This document shows positions 46,179 to 56,023 of a DNA stretch of 64,000 bases, piece after piece. Under the pieces are notes generated by a model, which did not search any database, was not told the origin of the DNA, and saw only the letters and a program-made list of their open reading frames with translations. The translations under genes and the position numbers were made by a program. The DNA is from Nocardioides lijunqiniae (GTDB lineage Bacteria > Actinomycetota > Actinomycetes > Propionibacteriales > Nocardioidaceae). The first letter of the stretch is position 1. The number at the start of each line of letters is the position of its first letter. The stretch lies in NCBI RefSeq assembly GCF_015024225.1, contig NZ_JACJGM010000012.1, positions 1 through 64,000 on the forward strand. Direction: 5' to 3'.

Positions 46179-47117
46179 ATGCCGCACCTACCGGAGCCCG
46201 CCGCCCGCGACTGGGACTTCCCCCGCTCCGCCGCGGGCGTCGCGCTGCTGGTGGAGTACGCCGCGGCGCGCGGCGTGCGCGCGCAGCGGGCCTTGCTCGG
46301 CACCGGGCTGCGCCTCGGAGACCTGGCCGGTGGCGAGGTGACGGCGGCCCAGGAGCTGCGGGTCGTGCGGACGCTGCACCGGCTCCTCGGCGAGGTCGGG
46401 CGCGACGTGGGGGAGCGCTACGAGGCGGCGACGTTCGGCGCGTTCGGGTTCGCGCTGCTGGCCAGCCGCACCGTGCTCGACGCGATGACGGTGGCCCTGC
46501 GCTTCATCGACCTGAGCTTCGCCTTCGCGATCCCGCGCGCCGAGCTGGTGGGCGACCGGGTCGTCGTGACGCTCGACGGGGCCGGGCTGCCGCCCGACGT
46601 GCGGCGCTTCCTGGTCGAGCGGGACGCCACGGCCGTGCACGCGGTGCTGGAGGCGCTGGTGCCGGGCGGCGTCGGCGCCGAGCTCGCCTGGAGCGACGAC
46701 GCGGCCCGCCTGGAGTTCGGCGTCGAGCAGCTCGAGCGGCCGCTCCCGCAGCGCAGCGACGAGCGCCTCGCGCTGGCCGCGACGATGTGCGCGCAGGTCG
46801 TCGACGTCCGCCGGGCGCGCACGGGCCTGGCGCAGGACGTGCGGGTGCTGATCACCCAGCGGCTGCCCGAGGGCGCCCCGATGCCGGAGGTGGCTGCGGC
46901 GCTGGCTCTCAGCGAGCGCCAACTGCGGCGGCGCCTGGCCGAGGAGGGCGTCGGCTACCGCGAGCTGCTCGACGAGGTGCGCTCGTCGCTGGCCCGGGCC
47001 CTGCACGCCGGCCGCGCGACCATGCCGGTCGCCGAGGTGGCGGCCCGGCTCGGCTACGCCGACGCGGCGGCGTACCTGCACGCGCGGGCGCGGTGGGGGT
47101 TTCGAGACAGGCGCTAG
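46179..47117 (+). CDS. AraC-family transcriptional regulator with altered C-terminus
   Basis: Regulator of 312 residues of the AraC subgroup with an N-terminal Arabinose_bd-like domain (OruR/VirS type). The two helix-turn-helix units are MPEVAAALALSERQLRRRL and VAEVAARLGYADAAAYLHA. The family normally continues RWTGxTPxxYR after the last helix, but here the frame runs RWGFRDRR and stops inside a hairpin repeat that begins at 47095. GATAAT seven bases before the ATG suggests a leaderless transcript. It likely controls the divergent monooxygenase operon. Confidence 0.88.
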   Translation: MPHLPEPAARDWDFPRSAAGVALLVEYAAARGVRAQRALLGTGLRLGDLAGGEVTAAQELRVVRTLHRLLGEVGRDVGERYEAATFGAFGFALLASRTVLDAMTVALRFIDLSFAFAIPRAELVGDRVVVTLDGAGLPPDVRRFLVERDATAVHAVLEALVPGGVGAELAWSDDAARLEFGVEQLERPLPQRSDERLALAATMCAQVVDVRRARTGLAQDVRVLITQRLPEGAPMPEVAAALALSERQLRRRLAEEGVGYRELLDEVRSSLARALHAGRATMPVAEVAARLGYADAAAYLHARARWGFRDRR

Positions 47118-47232
47118 CGCGCCTTCCTCAACCCCCGGGGGTCTAGCGCGCCTTCCTCAACCCCCGGGGGTCCAGCGCGGCTACCTCAGCCCCCGTTGGT
47201 TGAGGAGGTTGCGCAGCAACCGTCTCGAAACC
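47095..47232. repeat. Hairpin repeats between convergent araC-type and SDR genes
   Basis: A complete type D hairpin at 47095-47136 (outer GGGGGTTTCGAG / CTCAACCCCC, inner AGGCGC / GCGCCT) overlaps the end of the AraC-type gene. Two 29-base half units follow (47137-47165, 47166-47194). A last hairpin at 47195-47232 has outer GGTTGAG / CTCGAAACC and inner GGTTGC / GCAACC, ending three bases from the SDR stop. Confidence 0.88.
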
Positions 47233-47234
47233 GA

Positions 47235-47996
47235 TCACGTGATGGTCATGCCGCCGTCGACGGGGAGCGTCTGGCCGGTGATGTAGCCGGCCGCGTCGGA
47301 GGCGAGGAAGACCACGGTCGCGGCGAGCTCGGCGGGGTCGCCCTTGCGTCCGGCGAGGAGTCGCGGGCCCTGGGACTCGAGGTAGCCGGGCGGGTACTGC
47401 TCGGTCATCTCGGAGGCGAAGAAGCCGGGCGCGATGGCGTTGACGCGGATGCCCTTGCGACCGGTCCACTGCTGGGCGAGGTCGCGGGTCAGCCCGATGA
47501 GGCCCGCCTTGGACGCGGCGTAGGCCGCCTGGGGGAGTCCCGCGGTGGTGATGCCGAGGACCGAGGAGATGTTGATGATGCTCGAGCCGGGCTGCATGAC
47601 CCGACCGCAGGCCTGCGCCATCCAGTAGCAGCCGTTGAGGTTGACGTCGATCACCCGGCGGAAGTCGTCGGGTGCCTCGCGAGTGGCCGGTGCGGCCGTG
47701 CCGATGCCGGCGTTGTTGACGAGGATGTCGACGCGGCCGAACTCCTCCATGGCCAGGGCGACGAGGTTCGTGCACGAGTCGGGGTCGGCCACGTCGGTCG
47801 CCACGGGCAGGGCCCGGCGACCGGCCGCCCGCACCAGGCCGGCGGTGTCGTCGAGCCGCTCCACGCGGCGCGCGCCGAGCGCCACGTCGGCGCCCGCCTC
47901 GGCCAGGCCCTGGGCGAAGGCGACGCCCAGCCCGCTCGAGGCGCCGGTCACCACGGCCACCCTGCCGTCCAGTCGGAACATGTCGCTCACGGTCAT
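47235..47996 (-). CDS. Short-chain dehydrogenase/reductase
   Basis: Classical SDR of 253 residues. The cofactor motif TGASSGLG, the NNAG motif and the active-site Ser (INISSVLG) and YAASK are complete. GARRVER after the second strand suggests NADP(H) preference. The C-terminal GQTLPVDGGMTIT is typical. It lies 19 bases after the acyl-CoA ligase gene, probably as the last gene of that operon. It may be a 3-hydroxyacyl-CoA or hydroxysteroid dehydrogenase. Confidence 0.9.
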   Translation of the reverse strand: MTVSDMFRLDGRVAVVTGASSGLGVAFAQGLAEAGADVALGARRVERLDDTAGLVRAAGRRALPVATDVADPDSCTNLVALAMEEFGRVDILVNNAGIGTAAPATREAPDDFRRVIDVNLNGCYWMAQACGRVMQPGSSIINISSVLGITTAGLPQAAYAASKAGLIGLTRDLAQQWTGRKGIRVNAIAPGFFASEMTEQYPPGYLESQGPRLLAGRKGDPAELAATVVFLASDAAGYITGQTLPVDGGMTIT

Positions 47997-48015
47997 GCCC
48001 CGACCCTAGGGCGTG

Positions 48016-49548
48016 CTAGGCCGAACCCGACAGCAGCGTCTTCTTGATGTCGGTCTTGAGGACCTTGCCGACCTTGGAGCGCGGCAGGTCGTCCCAGACC
48101 TCCACCTGCTTGGGCGCCTTGACGCTCCCGAGGCGCTCCTTGACGAACGCCGTCAGCTCGTCCGGCTCGAGGCTCGCGCCGGGTCGCAGCTGCAGCACGA
48201 CGGTCACCCGCTCGCCCCACTTGTCGTCCGGCAGCCCCACCACCGCGCAGTCCTGGACGGCCGGGTGCTGCATGACGGCCTGCTCGACCTCGGTGGAGTA
48301 GACGTTGAACCCGCCGGTGATGACCATGTCCTTGGCGCGGTCGACGATGAACAGGTACCCCTCGTCGTCGAGGTAGCCGATGTCGCCGGTGTGGTGCCAG
48401 CCGTGGGCCGACGCCTCGGCGGTCGCCTCCGGGTCGCGGCGGTAGCCGGCCATCACCAGCGAGCTGCGGACCACGATCTCGCCGGTCTCGCCGCGGGCCA
48501 GCAGCGTGCCGTCGGGCGCCATGATGGAGACCGTCACCAGCGGTGCCGGACGCCCCGCTGATGACAGCCGCTCGTGGGCGATGCTGCCGTCGGCGCGCAG
48601 GTGGTCGCGCGGCGACAGGGTCGCGATCATCATCGGCGCCTCGGTCTGGCCGAAGAGCTGCGCCATCACCGGGCCCAGCCGCCCGATGGCCTCCTCCAGG
48701 CGGGCTGCCGACATCGGCGCCGCGCCGTACCAGAAGCACTGCAGCGACGAGGTGTCCGTCGCGTCGAGGTCGGCGTGGGCGAGCACCATGTAGACGAGCG
48801 TGGGCGGCAGGAAGGTGTGGGTGACCCGGTGCCGCGCGACGTGCTCGAGGAAGGACCCGACGTCGGGGGAGCGCATCACCACGATCTCGCCGCCCAGCGT
48901 CAGCACGGGGAAGCACAGGACGCCCGCCGCGTGGGTGAGCGGCGCCAGGGCGAGGTAGACGGGCCGCCCCTCGAAGGGGTAGCTCATCAGCGTGATGGCG
49001 CTCATCGTCTCGAGGTTGCGCCCGGTGAGCAGGACCCCCTTGGGCCGGCCGGTGGTGCCGCCGGTGCCGACGATCATGGCGACGTCGTCGAGCGGGCGCA
49101 CGGGCTCGGCGAGCGGCTCGCCGAGGAACTCGTCCCACGCCAGCGCCCCCTCGACCGTGCCGTCGAGGCAGACCAGGGTGGTCAGCTTCGGCAGGTCGTC
49201 GCGGATCTGCGCGACCAGACCGGCGTACGTCGCCTGGAACACCAGGACCGAGCAGTCGAAGAGGTCGAGCAGCTCGCGGTTCTCGGCGGCCTCGTTGCGC
49301 GGGTTGACCGGGCACCACACGGCGCCGGCCCGGCTGATGCCGAAGACGCTGGCGAACGCGACCGGGTCGTTGGCCGAGAGGATCGCCACGGTGTCGCCCG
49401 CGGCGACCCCCCGGGCGACCAGACCGCCGGCGACGCGGGCGCTGAGCTCCTGCACCTCGGCGTAGGAGAGGCTCGCGCCGTCGGTGGTCAGGCAGGGGGC
49501 CCCGGGATCGAGCGAGGCCCCCTTGTCGAGGTAGTCGACCAGTCGCAC
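48016..49548 (-). CDS. AMP-forming acyl-CoA ligase
   Basis: Ligase of 510 residues that activates a carboxylic acid to its CoA ester. Motifs in order: VGTGGTTGRPKGVLL, FGQTEAPMM, the adenylate Asp in HHTGDIGYLDDEGY, and the C-terminal Lys region LPRSKVGKVLKTD. I chose GTG 49548, which gives a family-like N-terminus (LVDYLDKGASLDPGAP) five bases after the preceding gene's stop; the much longer frame is antiphase sequence. The substrate is unknown. Confidence 0.87.
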   Translation of the reverse strand: MRLVDYLDKGASLDPGAPCLTTDGASLSYAEVQELSARVAGGLVARGVAAGDTVAILSANDPVAFASVFGISRAGAVWCPVNPRNEAAENRELLDLFDCSVLVFQATYAGLVAQIRDDLPKLTTLVCLDGTVEGALAWDEFLGEPLAEPVRPLDDVAMIVGTGGTTGRPKGVLLTGRNLETMSAITLMSYPFEGRPVYLALAPLTHAAGVLCFPVLTLGGEIVVMRSPDVGSFLEHVARHRVTHTFLPPTLVYMVLAHADLDATDTSSLQCFWYGAAPMSAARLEEAIGRLGPVMAQLFGQTEAPMMIATLSPRDHLRADGSIAHERLSSAGRPAPLVTVSIMAPDGTLLARGETGEIVVRSSLVMAGYRRDPEATAEASAHGWHHTGDIGYLDDEGYLFIVDRAKDMVITGGFNVYSTEVEQAVMQHPAVQDCAVVGLPDDKWGERVTVVLQLRPGASLEPDELTAFVKERLGSVKAPKQVEVWDDLPRSKVGKVLKTDIKKTLLSGSA

Positions 49549-49553
49549 GTAGG

Positions 49554-50684
49554 TCAGCTCTCCACGGTCAGCACCGGCGCGGAGACCAGCCCGAAGCTGC
49601 GCAGCACGCCGAGCAGCTCGCGGTGCCCGAACGCCTGGCACCCGGACGCGAAGCCCACGCGCTTCGGCGGCTGCTGGAGCAGGTGGTAGGCGGCGTAGGC
49701 CTGGAGCAGCCCGGTCTGCTTGTAGTTCTGGTTGCCGTGGATGACGCAGTGGGCGCGGCCGAGCGGTCCCGAGGCGTGCACCGAGTCGAGGGACTTGTTC
49801 AGGCGGGGGTTCTCGCGCGGCGGCATCGTGCTCATCACCTGGGCCGCGGTGGCGGCCAGGGCGGTGTAGGTGTCGTCGGCGTCCATGTCCTTGGTGGCCT
49901 CGATCGCGGCGGCCACGATCTGCGGGACGCCGAGCATCAGCGCCTTGTTGAACACCCCGCCGAGCGCCTTGACGTTGGCGACGCGGGGGTCGTTGCGGTA
50001 CCAGACCGGGTGCGAGGTGCCGCCCCACGGCAGGGCCAGCGCGAGCTCGTGCTGGCCGGGGATCGCCAGCTGGTAGTGCCCCGCCTCGGGGTCGAAGGGC
50101 ACGTAGCGGCCCTGCTCGAGGTAGTGGGCGCCCGAGAGCGCAGCGTTGAACAGGATGGTCTGGGTGGAGGCGATGGTCGGGCTGCCGCCCCAGAAGACCG
50201 CGATGTCGAGGGTGTCGAGCCCGGGCGTCTCGAGCGCGACCTCCGCCGCGATCTCGCCGGTCGTGTACATCTGCGCGATGCCCGGCGCGAGCAGCAGCCC
50301 CGCGGCCGCGAAGTCGGCGCCGTACTGCTCGTCGCAGGTGATCAGCCAGTCCTGCTCTCCGGTGGTGTCGGTGTAGTGGGCGCCCGCGGCCAGGCACGCC
50401 TCGACCACCTCGGGTCCCCACTTGCTGAACGGGCCGACGGTGTTGAGCACCACCGAGGCGCCCTGGAACAGGTCGGTGAGCGACTCCAGGTCGTGGGTGA
50501 CCTCGACGACCTCGTAGTCGGCCGTCTCGATGCCGGCGACGTTGGTGGCCATCGAGGCGCTGAGGGTGTCGGCCGAGCGGCCGGCGGCGACGAACGGCAC
50601 GCCGTACTCGCGGAGGTACTCGCAGATGAGGCGGCCGGTGTAGCCGGAGGCGCCGTAGACGACGACGCGCTTGGTCTCGCTCAT
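49554..50684 (-). CDS. Saccharopine dehydrogenase-like NAD(P)-binding protein
   Basis: Protein of 376 residues. The N-terminal Rossmann fold starts VVVYGASGYTGRLICEYL, and NTVGPFSKWGPEVVEACLAAG followed by HYTDTTGEQDW fits the saccharopine dehydrogenase-like / trans-acting enoyl reductase group of actinobacteria rather than lysine metabolism. The start is ATG 50684; an alternative GTG lies six bases upstream and overlaps the SDR stop. The substrate is unknown. Confidence 0.82.
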   Translation of the reverse strand: MSETKRVVVYGASGYTGRLICEYLREYGVPFVAAGRSADTLSASMATNVAGIETADYEVVEVTHDLESLTDLFQGASVVLNTVGPFSKWGPEVVEACLAAGAHYTDTTGEQDWLITCDEQYGADFAAAGLLLAPGIAQMYTTGEIAAEVALETPGLDTLDIAVFWGGSPTIASTQTILFNAALSGAHYLEQGRYVPFDPEAGHYQLAIPGQHELALALPWGGTSHPVWYRNDPRVANVKALGGVFNKALMLGVPQIVAAAIEATKDMDADDTYTALAATAAQVMSTMPPRENPRLNKSLDSVHASGPLGRAHCVIHGNQNYKQTGLLQAYAAYHLLQQPPKRVGFASGCQAFGHRELLGVLRSFGLVSAPVLTVES

Positions 50685-50686
50685 GC

Positions 50687-51484
50687 TCACATCCCCATCC
50701 CGCCGTCGACCGGGAGGCCGACGCCGTTGACGAAGCGAGCGGCGTCGGAGGCCAGGAAGACCACCGCGTCGGCCATGTCGGAGACCTCGCCGAGGCGGCC
50801 CGACGGCGTGAGCTCGATGACCGCGCCGACGGCCTCCTCGGGGGAGCCGAAGAGCCCGATCGAGGCGACGTCGTTGGCGAGGCCGGCGCCCATGGCGGTC
50901 GGCACCAGGCCGGGGTAGATGCAGTTGACACGCACGCCGTAGCCGAGCTTGCCGGCCTCCATGGCGGCCACGCGGGTGAGCCGGTCGACGCCGGACTTGG
51001 TGGCGGAGTAGACGCCGATGCCGGGGAACGCGATGGTGGCGGCGACCGAGGCGACGTTGATGACGCAGCCGCCCTTGCCCGCGGCGCCCTCGGGGCGCAT
51101 GGTGCGGAAGGCGTGCTTGATACCCAGCGAGGTGCCGAGGAGGTTCACCTCGAGCTGCCGGCGCACCTGGTCGGGGTCGAGGTCGACCAGCAGGCTGGTG
51201 ATCTCGATGCCGGCGTTGTTGACGACGATGTCGAGACCGCCGAAGTCGGAGGCGCAAGCCGTCGTGACGTTGGCCCAGCTCGCGTCGTCGGTGACGTCGT
51301 GGTGCACGAAGCCGTGGCCCTCGCCGGGGAGCGCGTCCGCGGCCTTCTCGCCGAGGTCGTCCTGCAGGTCGGCGATCACGACGCGGGCGCCGGCGGCGGC
51401 GAGCGCGTGGGCCATTCCCTCGCCGAGGCCCTGCGCACCCCCGGTCACCAGGGCGGTACGGCCGGACAGGTCCAGGTGGGTCAT
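50687..51484 (-). CDS. Short-chain dehydrogenase/reductase, first gene of operon
   Basis: Classical SDR of 265 residues: TGGAQGLG cofactor motif, IADLQ after strand two (Asp suggests NAD), NNAG, INVASVAA with the active Ser and YSATK. The C-terminus ends GVGLPVDGGMGM. It heads the operon SDR / reductase / ligase / SDR running to 47235 and is divergent from the TetR gene, with two operator-like palindromes between. A hydroxysteroid or hydroxyacyl-CoA dehydrogenase role is inferred from context. Confidence 0.9.
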   Translation of the reverse strand: MTHLDLSGRTALVTGGAQGLGEGMAHALAAAGARVVIADLQDDLGEKAADALPGEGHGFVHHDVTDDASWANVTTACASDFGGLDIVVNNAGIEITSLLVDLDPDQVRRQLEVNLLGTSLGIKHAFRTMRPEGAAGKGGCVINVASVAATIAFPGIGVYSATKSGVDRLTRVAAMEAGKLGYGVRVNCIYPGLVPTAMGAGLANDVASIGLFGSPEEAVGAVIELTPSGRLGEVSDMADAVVFLASDAARFVNGVGLPVDGGMGM

Positions 51485-51537
51485 GTGGGTGCTCCTCGAG
51501 TTCGCGAGTGGTGGCCGTCACAACGTCCCGCAGCGTC

Positions 51538-51573
51538 TTGACGACTGTCAAGACTTTTCTGGACATTTGTCAA
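51538..51573. promoter_or_regulatory. Paired TTGAC-N4-GTCAA operators between SDR operon and TetR gene
   Basis: TTGACGACTGTCAA (51538-51551, extended by C/G to 16 bases) is a perfect inverted repeat. TGGACATTTGTCAA (51560-51573) is a second copy with one mismatch, 22 bases away, about two helical turns. The same motif occurs at 42290. Confidence 0.68.
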
Positions 51574-51639
51574 GATCGCCGTGTCGCGGGGCGCCGAGCC
51601 CGTAGAGTGACGCTCGAGCAGCCGGACGGAGGTGAGCAG

Positions 51640-52266
51640 GTGGCCGGCACCCAGACCGTCCGGCGGAGCCCCGCCGACAAGCACGACGCCCGGCGCAACC
51701 AGCTCGCGGAGTCGGCGCTGACCACGCTCGGCGAGCTCGGCTACGCCCGCACCAGCCTGCGCGAGATCGCCAACAACTCCGAGTTCAGCCACGGCGTCGT
51801 GCACTACTACTTCCACGACAAGCTCGAGCTGATCGTCTACTGCGTGCGCTACTACAAGGCGCAGTGCGTGACCCGCTACGACGCGGTCGTCTCCGACTCG
51901 ACCTCCGCGGAGGGGCTGCTGGACGCCTTCGCCGCCAAGCTGGTGGAGACGTTGCGCGACGAGGCCCCGATGCACCGGCTCTGGTACGACCTGCGCACCC
52001 AGAGCATGTTCGAGGAGTCGCTGCGCGAGGCCGTGACGATGATCGACGCCACGCTGCAGGAGATGATCTGGCGGGTGGTGAGCCGCTACGCCGAGCTGGC
52101 CGACCGCCCCACGGCGATGGCTCCCTCGGCGGCGTACGCCGTGCTCGACGGGCTGTTCCAGCAGGCGCTGCTCGGCCACATCGCCGGGCAGCCGGAGGCG
52201 CTGGACTCGATCGCCTCCCAGGTGCACGGCCTGATGCCGCTGATGCTGGCTCCCGCTCCCTCGTGA
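51640..52266 (+). CDS. TetR-family transcriptional regulator
   Basis: Regulator of 208 residues. The HTH is seen in ALTTLGELGYARTSLREIANNSEF with FSHGVVHYYFHDKLEL following, the TetR_N signature. The remainder is an all-helical ligand domain. I chose GTG 51640, which has a GGAGGTGA ribosome site seven bases before it; upstream in-frame codons would cross the operator sites. It probably represses the divergent SDR operon. The ligand is likely an acyl-CoA, by analogy and context only. Confidence 0.88.
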   Translation: MAGTQTVRRSPADKHDARRNQLAESALTTLGELGYARTSLREIANNSEFSHGVVHYYFHDKLELIVYCVRYYKAQCVTRYDAVVSDSTSAEGLLDAFAAKLVETLRDEAPMHRLWYDLRTQSMFEESLREAVTMIDATLQEMIWRVVSRYAELADRPTAMAPSAAYAVLDGLFQQALLGHIAGQPEALDSIASQVHGLMPLMLAPAPS

Positions 52267-52286
52267 GATTCGGCTACCCTGGTGCC

Positions 52287-52313
52287 ATGCACAGGGACCT
52301 GCTCCTTACCTAG
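52287..52313 (+). CDS. leuS leader peptide (MHRDLLLT)
   Basis: An 8-residue frame, ATG to TAG, with three consecutive Leu codons CTG, CTC and CTT; CTT is rare in this GC-rich genome. It would be translated from a leaderless transcript. Short supply of charged tRNA-Leu would stall the ribosome on it. It is too short to support by coding statistics; the call rests on position and context. Confidence 0.55.
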   Translation: MHRDLLLT

Positions 52314-52344
52314 CCGCGTCGATCGATCCGAGACCGACGCGGCT

Positions 52345-52370
52345 GCCCCTCGTGACCGAGGGGCTTTTTT
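52345..52370 (+). terminator. Intrinsic terminator before leuS
   Basis: GCCCCTCG (52345-52352) and CGAGGGGC (52357-52364) form an 8-bp stem with loop TGAC, followed by six T. This is the only hairpin with a T-run in the window. It may be the switch of the attenuator, or simply end the TetR transcript. Confidence 0.85.
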
Positions 52371-52410
52371 GTGCCCGGAGCCAGGACCCACCAGAGGCGA
52401 GAGAGACACC

Positions 52411-54915
<2,505 letters not shown>

Positions 54916-54945
54916 GCCCGGGCCGTTCGGGCTACTGTTCGCTCC

Positions 54946-55800
54946 ATGTCGGTCGTCGTCGTCACGGACTCGACCGCCAGCCTCCCCCCGGAGCTGGCGG
55001 CCGAGCGCGGGATCATCGTGGTCCCGCTGCAGGTGGTCATCGGCGCGAGCTCCTACGACGAGGGCTCGGACGAGGCGACCCCGGAGCGGGTCGCGCAGGC
55101 GCTGCGGGAGTTCCGTCCCGTCAGCACGTCGCGGCCCGCGCCCCGGGCGATGCTCGACGCCTACGAGCGCGCGGCGCTCGCCGGCGCCAAGCAGATCGTC
55201 TCGGTGCACATCTCCGGCGACATGAGCGGCACCTTCGAGTCCGCCCAGCTGGCGGCCCGCGACGCCCCGGTGCGGGTGATCTGCGTCGACAGCCGCCAGG
55301 TCGGGGTCGCCACGGGCTACGCCGCGCTCGCCGCCGCCGACGCCATCGGCCAGGGCGCCTCCGTGGAGGCCGCCGCCGAGGCCGCCCGCACCCGCGCGGC
55401 CGCCTCCCGCTCGCTCTTCTACGTCGACACCCTCGAGTACCTGCGGCGCGGCGGCCGGATCGGCACCGCCTCCGCGCTCTTCGGCGGCGCCCTCGCGGTC
55501 AAGCCGCTGCTGCAGATCGACGACGGCGTCGTGGCGTCCCTGGAGAAGGTCCGCACCACCACCCGCGCGCTGGCCCGCCTCGAGGAGCTCGCCGTCGAGG
55601 CCGCCGGCTCCGGCCCGATCGACCTCTGCGTCGCCCACCTCGCCAACCCCGACCGTGCGGCGGTGCTCGTCGACCGGCTCTCCGACCGCCTCGCCGCCAA
55701 CCTCGGCGGCCGCGAGGCCTGGTGCGGCGAGCTCGGCGCCGTCCTCGGCGCGCACGTTGGCCCGGGCATGATCGCCGTCTGCGTCGCGCCGCGCACGTAG
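54946..55800 (+). CDS. DegV-family fatty-acid-binding protein
   Basis: DegV-fold protein of 284 residues. These proteins bind a fatty acid and present it to fatty acid kinase (FakA) in other bacteria. VVVTDSTASLPPELA opens the fold, SVHISGDMSGTFESAQLAA contains the ligand-binding Ser region, and FYVDTLEYLRRGGRIG is the usual C-terminal signature. TACTGT lies seven bases before ATG 54946. It lies upstream of comEA, as in other actinobacteria. Confidence 0.92.
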   Translation: MSVVVVTDSTASLPPELAAERGIIVVPLQVVIGASSYDEGSDEATPERVAQALREFRPVSTSRPAPRAMLDAYERAALAGAKQIVSVHISGDMSGTFESAQLAARDAPVRVICVDSRQVGVATGYAALAAADAIGQGASVEAAAEAARTRAAASRSLFYVDTLEYLRRGGRIGTASALFGGALAVKPLLQIDDGVVASLEKVRTTTRALARLEELAVEAAGSGPIDLCVAHLANPDRAAVLVDRLSDRLAANLGGREAWCGELGAVLGAHVGPGMIAVCVAPRT

Positions 55801-55845
55801 CAGGGTTTTCAGCATCTGCTGGTAGACCAGCGCCTCTGGGGCAGA

Positions 55846-55860
55846 GTTCTGGCCCAGAAC
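55846..55860. promoter_or_regulatory. Palindrome in the degV-comEA gap
   Basis: GTTCTGG-C-CCAGAAC is a perfect 15-base inverted repeat 46 bases after the degV stop; TGCCCAGAAGG nearby (55872-55882) repeats one arm. It can act as a terminator hairpin or a protein site. The rest of the 223-base gap holds the comEA -10 box TAGCGT (56011-56016). Confidence 0.45.
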
Positions 55861-56023
55861 GTCAGGTATTTGCCCAGAAGGTCCGGCCGCGACGCCGTCA
55901 GGCCCGCGCTCGACCGACCGAACGAGCCGTCAGTCGTGCACAGGTACGCCGCCGCGAGGGGCCGTCCACACCCCGCGCCGCTGCCGGCGGCCGCCGTCCG
56001 GCCGGCTGCCTAGCGTCCCTCCC

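Larger units (their letters stand above)
52275..52370 (+). promoter_or_regulatory. Candidate leucine-responsive attenuator of leuS
   Basis: TACCCT (52275-52280) lies six bases before a tiny leader frame rich in Leu codons (52287-52313). Its stop overlaps a 10-bp stem, AGCCGCGTCG (52312-52321) with CGACGCGGCT (52335-52344). A classic intrinsic terminator follows at 52345-52370, ahead of leuS at 52411. No promoter-like box lies after the terminator, so leuS transcription must read through it. I see no strong competing antiterminator, so the exact mechanism is open. Confidence 0.6.

Noticed and set aside
52267..52410. T-box riboswitch for leuS
   Set aside because: I see no T-box sequence or specifier stem-loop; the region is too short and has a leader peptide instead.
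55846..55860. LexA (SOS) box upstream of comEA
   Set aside because: The actinobacterial SOS box is GAAC-N4-GTTC; here the arms are in the opposite order (GTTC...GAAC) with a different spacing.
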